Shown in pieces: positions 31,885 through 34,090 of a DNA stretch of 34,090 nt. Each line of letters begins with the position of its first letter. Within the stretch, counting starts at the first letter, position 1. The position numbers and the translations under genes are program-made. The stretch spans positions 1 through 34,090 of the forward strand of contig CAYPHV010000012.1 in NCBI GenBank assembly GCA_964410645.1, written 5' to 3'. The stretch is from JALTBU01 sp964410645 (GTDB taxonomy: Bacteria; Campylobacterota; Campylobacteria; Campylobacterales; Nautiliaceae). A model generated the notes under the pieces. The model had not been told where the DNA came from and searched no databases. It saw only the letters and a program-made list of their open reading frames with translations.

Positions 31885-32391
31885 ATGAGATTTATCGATA
31901 CTTATGTAGAGATTAAATTTGATAAGTATAACAATAAAAATAAAGAAGAATTTGATAAGCTTGGAAGTGAAAGCGACGATCCTATAGGACAATATATAAA
32001 ACTGGCGAAATCCAGAGGAGAAACAAAAGAAATAGATCCTGTTTTGCTGGAACTTTTAATTGCGCTTCACAGAAAAATCGATATATTGACCGATTTAATA
32101 GAAAATAACAAAAAAGAATTATTGTTTTTACCTTTTCAAAGTGAAACGAAAGGGCTTGGTTTTGAGTATTTTCAGCTAAAAGATCATGTTTTGGAAGAGA
32201 GTGTAAAATATTACGGCAGATTTAATCTTCCAGTATTTCCTGCAAGAAAAGTTCCGGTAATTTTTGAAGGGGAGAGTAAAAATATTGCTAAAATTTTATA
32301 TATGCACGAGAGAGATATAAAAGATTACAATTCATTTATAATGGCAAGAGAAAGAGCTATTATAAGAGAAATGAAGGGGAAAAATGGATAA
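31885..32391 (+). CDS. Conserved Campylobacterota protein of unknown function (168 aa)
   Basis: I do not recognise a named family. The product is soluble and charged, with no signal or membrane segment. Visible features are MRFIDTYVEIKFD at the N-terminus, a segment with LLELLIALHRKIDILTDLI (about 53-71) likely to be a coiled helix, and a C-terminal part with YYGRFNLPVFPARKVPVIFE, which might be beta-strands of a small barrel such as a PilZ-like fold; the PilZ RxxxR and DxSxxG signature is not visible. A similar gene follows ubiA/mqnP in Campylobacter by memory of that locus. It starts 1 base after the mqnP stop and overlaps the next gene by 8 bases, so co-expression is likely. Confidence 0.75.
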   Translation: MRFIDTYVEIKFDKYNNKNKEEFDKLGSESDDPIGQYIKLAKSRGETKEIDPVLLELLIALHRKIDILTDLIENNKKELLFLPFQSETKGLGFEYFQLKDHVLEESVKYYGRFNLPVFPARKVPVIFEGESKNIAKILYMHERDIKDYNSFIMARERAIIREMKGKNG

Positions 32392-32854
32392 TTATATGGA
32401 TTTGTTGATGTTTGGCGGTCTCAGTTTGTCTATATTGTTTTTATTTTTTTTTATTTTACAGCGTGAAAAAATTATAGAACGAAAATTTGCGGCTTTTGAA
32501 CTTTCTTTGGAAGAACTGAATAAAGAAGTGTTTATTTTAAAAAAGAATTCAAAAAATAATTTATTAGAAAAAAAAATAGCAAAAATAGAAAATATTATAG
32601 AATCAATTGTTGATGATGTCAGGGTTATTGAGGATAAAAATGTGGGACTTATTGATGCAGTAAAAAAACAAATTCAAGAATTGTATATGGAAATAAAAAA
32701 AAATAAACTGCCGGATATGAGCTTTATAAATAAAAATGATGAAGATAAAATTCTAAATTTATATAAAAACGGACATACAGTAGAAGAAATTTCAAGAGAA
32801 CTCAGAATTCCTGCCGGAGAAATAGAATTAATTTTGAAATTTTCCACGATTTAA
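32384..32854 (+). CDS. Membrane-anchored coiled-coil protein with C-terminal HTH-like segment (156 aa)
   Basis: One N-terminal membrane helix (about 6-25, LLMFGGLSLSILFLFFFILQ) is followed by a long coiled coil (about 27-105) and a C-terminal stretch DEDKILNLYKNGHTVEEISR (about 119-138) with LRIPAGEIELILK that looks like a helix-turn-helix of the kind that counts successive hydrophobic helices (DUF6115/DUF2802-like). With the anchor facing the cytoplasm it could bind DNA or a protein partner at the membrane. The function is unknown. It overlaps the preceding gene by 8 bases and ends in a hairpin terminator. Confidence 0.75.
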   Translation: MDNYMDLLMFGGLSLSILFLFFFILQREKIIERKFAAFELSLEELNKEVFILKKNSKNNLLEKKIAKIENIIESIVDDVRVIEDKNVGLIDAVKKQIQELYMEIKKNKLPDMSFINKNDEDKILNLYKNGHTVEEISRELRIPAGEIELILKFSTI

Positions 32855-32880
32855 CCTTAAAGTTAACTTAATTTAAGGTT
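32853..32880 (+). terminator. Hairpin terminator after the mqnP operon
   Basis: AACCTTAAA (32853-32861) and TTTAAGGTT (32872-32880) form a perfect 9-bp stem with a 10-base loop, starting in the stop codon of the preceding gene and followed by TTCTT. It separates the mqnP operon from rplM-rpsI. Confidence 0.65.
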
Positions 32881-32937
32881 TTCTTAAGATTTATCAATTA
32901 AAATTCTATACCTAAAAAATTCACAAAAGGTGTGATA

Positions 32938-33363
32938 ATGAAATTTACAAAATCAATAAAACCGGGTGAGGTTAAAAGAGACTGGATTTTAATAGATGCA
33001 AAAGATAAAACTTTTGGGAGAATAATTACTGAAATAGCGGTTTACTTAAGAGGAAAACATAAACCTTATTTTACTCCACATATAGATTGCGGCGATTATG
33101 TTGTTGTTATTAATGCTGAAAAAGTTAAATTTTCAAAAATCAGTAAGCTTAATAATAAATATTACAGGCATACAGGATATTTTGGAGGAGTTAAGGAAGA
33201 AACTGTTGCAAAACTTATAGAAAATAATCCTGAAAAATTATTTAAAATGGCTACTCGTGGAATGCTCCCTAAAACAAAACTTGGAAGGGCAATGCTTAAA
33301 AAACTTAAAGTTTATGTAGGTGAAAATCATCCTCATACAGCTCAAATAAAGGGTAACGAATGA
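32938..33363 (+). CDS. rplM: 50S ribosomal protein L13
   Basis: The 141-aa product has the L13 signatures RDWILIDAKDKTFGRIITEI (14-33), LRGKHKPYFTPHIDCGDYVV and MATRGMLPKTKLGRAML. ATG 32938 is chosen because AAAAGG ends 7 bases before it; the in-frame GTG at 32932 is one base from that site. The leader (32881-32937) has possible -10 hexamers TAAAAT (32899-32904) and TATACC (32907-32912) but no clear choice. It overlaps rpsI by 4 bases. Confidence 0.97.
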   Translation: MKFTKSIKPGEVKRDWILIDAKDKTFGRIITEIAVYLRGKHKPYFTPHIDCGDYVVVINAEKVKFSKISKLNNKYYRHTGYFGGVKEETVAKLIENNPEKLFKMATRGMLPKTKLGRAMLKKLKVYVGENHPHTAQIKGNE

Positions 33364-33758
33364 AAATGCACGGAAAAATTTACGCAACTGGAAAAAGAAA
33401 AGAAGCTGTAGCAAAAGTATGGCTAAAAAACGGAAGTGGAAATATTACGGTTAATAACGAATCTCTTGATGAATATCTTGGTGGAAGAGAAGCGCTTAAA
33501 CTTAGAGTTAAATGGCCTTTGATTCTTACAAAACAAGAAGGTAATCTTGATATAGAAGTAAGAGTATTTGGAGGCGGTTTTGCAGCAGGAGCGGATGCTA
33601 CTAAACATGGTATATCCAAAGCGTTAATCGAATATGCTCCTGAATTTAGAAATATTTTAAAACCTGCCGGACTTCTTACAAGAGATGCAAGAAAAGTGGA
33701 AAGAAAAAAATACGGGAAAAAGAAAGCAAGAAAGTCTCCTCAATTTTCAAAAAGATAA
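33360..33758 (+). CDS. rpsI: 30S ribosomal protein S9
   Basis: The 132-aa product shows IYATGKRKEAVAKVW near the start, VRVFGGGFAAGADATKHGIS (68-87) and the basic tail ending SPQFSKR, whose C-terminal Lys-Arg reaches the P-site tRNA. The start overlaps the rplM stop (ATGA); an ATG two codons later is an alternative. rplM-rpsI is the usual pair. A T-rich stretch follows but no convincing terminator stem. Confidence 0.97.
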   Translation: MKMHGKIYATGKRKEAVAKVWLKNGSGNITVNNESLDEYLGGREALKLRVKWPLILTKQEGNLDIEVRVFGGGFAAGADATKHGISKALIEYAPEFRNILKPAGLLTRDARKVERKKYGKKKARKSPQFSKR

Positions 33759-33786
33759 TTTTTTCTTTTTTTCATCTAAAAATCTT

Positions 33787-33795
33787 TGTTATAAT
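33787..33795 (+). promoter_or_regulatory. Extended -10 promoter for the lipoprotein gene
   Basis: TGTTATAAT (TGn plus TATAAT) lies 19 bases ahead of the ATG; AAAAAGG (33802-33808) is the ribosome-binding site. Confidence 0.6.
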
Positions 33796-33814
33796 TTTGT
33801 TAAAAAGGCAGATT

Positions 33815-34090
33815 ATGAAAAAAATGCTTTTTACTGCTTTGATTTTATTTACAGGATGTGCAAGTATTCAGCAAACTACAAAAAAAGTTCAAACATTTAC
33901 CAAATGTTATATTCATAAACTTCCGGCGCCGTTTTGGGTATGTTATCAATCTTCTTTTATATCTGTAGGCAAAATTAAAGCTTTGAAAAAAGATCGGCTT
34001 AAACAAGAAGAAGCTTATTCGCGGGGGATTAGCGATTTGATCTTGAAACTGCAGAGAAAAACAAAATTATTGCTTAGAAAATTAGATATT
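33815..34090 (+). CDS. Lipoprotein, N-terminal part (runs off the right edge)
   Basis: The first 92 codons are present and open to the edge. A short signal (MKKMLFTALILFTGCASI) ends in the lipobox FTGC, so Cys15 should be lipidated. Downstream, LPAPFWVCYQSSFISVGKI followed by a basic helix (KDRLKQEEAYSRGISDLI) is reminiscent of LPP20-type lipoproteins of Campylobacterota, but the piece is too short to be sure. Membrane sorting and function are unknown. Confidence 0.75.
   Translation, partial: MKKMLFTALILFTGCASIQQTTKKVQTFTKCYIHKLPAPFWVCYQSSFISVGKIKALKKDRLKQEEAYSRGISDLILKLQRKTKLLLRKLDI

Noticed and set aside
33739..33786. Terminator after rpsI
   Set aside because: There are A- and T-runs but no stable stem with G-C pairs; chance pairing in A/T-rich sequence is as likely.
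1..34090. CRISPR arrays, tRNA/rRNA genes, insertion sequences, integrases
   Set aside because: No direct-repeat arrays, cloverleaf-like sequences, rRNA motifs, transposase or integrase motifs were found on reading both strands.

Overview
The window is about 30% G+C by eye and reads as a chromosomal segment of a Campylobacterota (epsilonproteobacterial) genome, most likely a Nautiliales-type thermophile (Nautilia/Caminibacter/Lebetimonas). The reasons are the fliK-flgD-flgE cluster with sigma-54 promoters, a nuo operon followed directly by pflA, a miaA/mqnP divergent pair, a Csd6/Pgp2-type cell-shape enzyme, and many short A/T-rich promoters built on TGnTATAAT. The genus assignment is inference. 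No rRNA, tRNA, CRISPR array, insertion sequence or prophage gene was seen. Coding density is very high and no gene-free stretch exceeds about 145 bases.

Layout. (1) 1-4445, minus strand: flagellar hook-assembly genes fliK, flgD, a hook-protein paralogue and the start of flgE, with sigma-54 (GG-N10-GC) sites before fliK and again before flgE. (2) 4535-6340: typA/bipA. (3) 6433-12334: a complete tripartite RND efflux operon (TolC-like channel, adaptor, 1157-aa pump with an unusual N-terminal coiled coil). (4) 12384-15889: a membrane c-di-GMP phosphodiesterase-type protein with a periplasmic c-type heme motif, a Csd6/Pgp2-like peptidoglycan LD-carboxypeptidase, and rdgB. (5) 15881-18294: rsmE (minus) and a divergent AAA+ ATPase of unknown function. 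(6) 18438-27860: an 11-subunit complex I operon, nuoA-B-CD-H-I-J-K-L-M-N (ten genes; C and D fused), with no nuoE, nuoF or nuoG. (7) 27891-30149: pflA, a periplasmic flagellar-motor protein. (8) 30141-32854: miaA (minus), then mqnP and two small genes of unknown function. (9) 32938-33758: rplM-rpsI. (10) 33815-end: start of a lipoprotein gene.

How it fits together. The nuo operon would build a proton-pumping complex fed by something other than NADH through NuoEFG, perhaps ferredoxin or flavodoxin. MqnP makes menaquinone by the futalosine route, the expected quinone of such a cell. The most notable observation is that the NuoD half of NuoCD carries Cys-x-x-Asp at both places where group 4 [NiFe] hydrogenases have Cys-x-x-Cys, and lacks the His and Tyr that hold the quinone head group in ordinary complex I. 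NuoB likewise shows a hybrid Cys motif, and NuoI has a long charged tail. Together these mark the operon as a divergent, possibly functionally distinct, member of the complex I/group 4 hydrogenase superfamily. Motility, c-di-GMP and cell-shape genes are scattered between these housekeeping operons.
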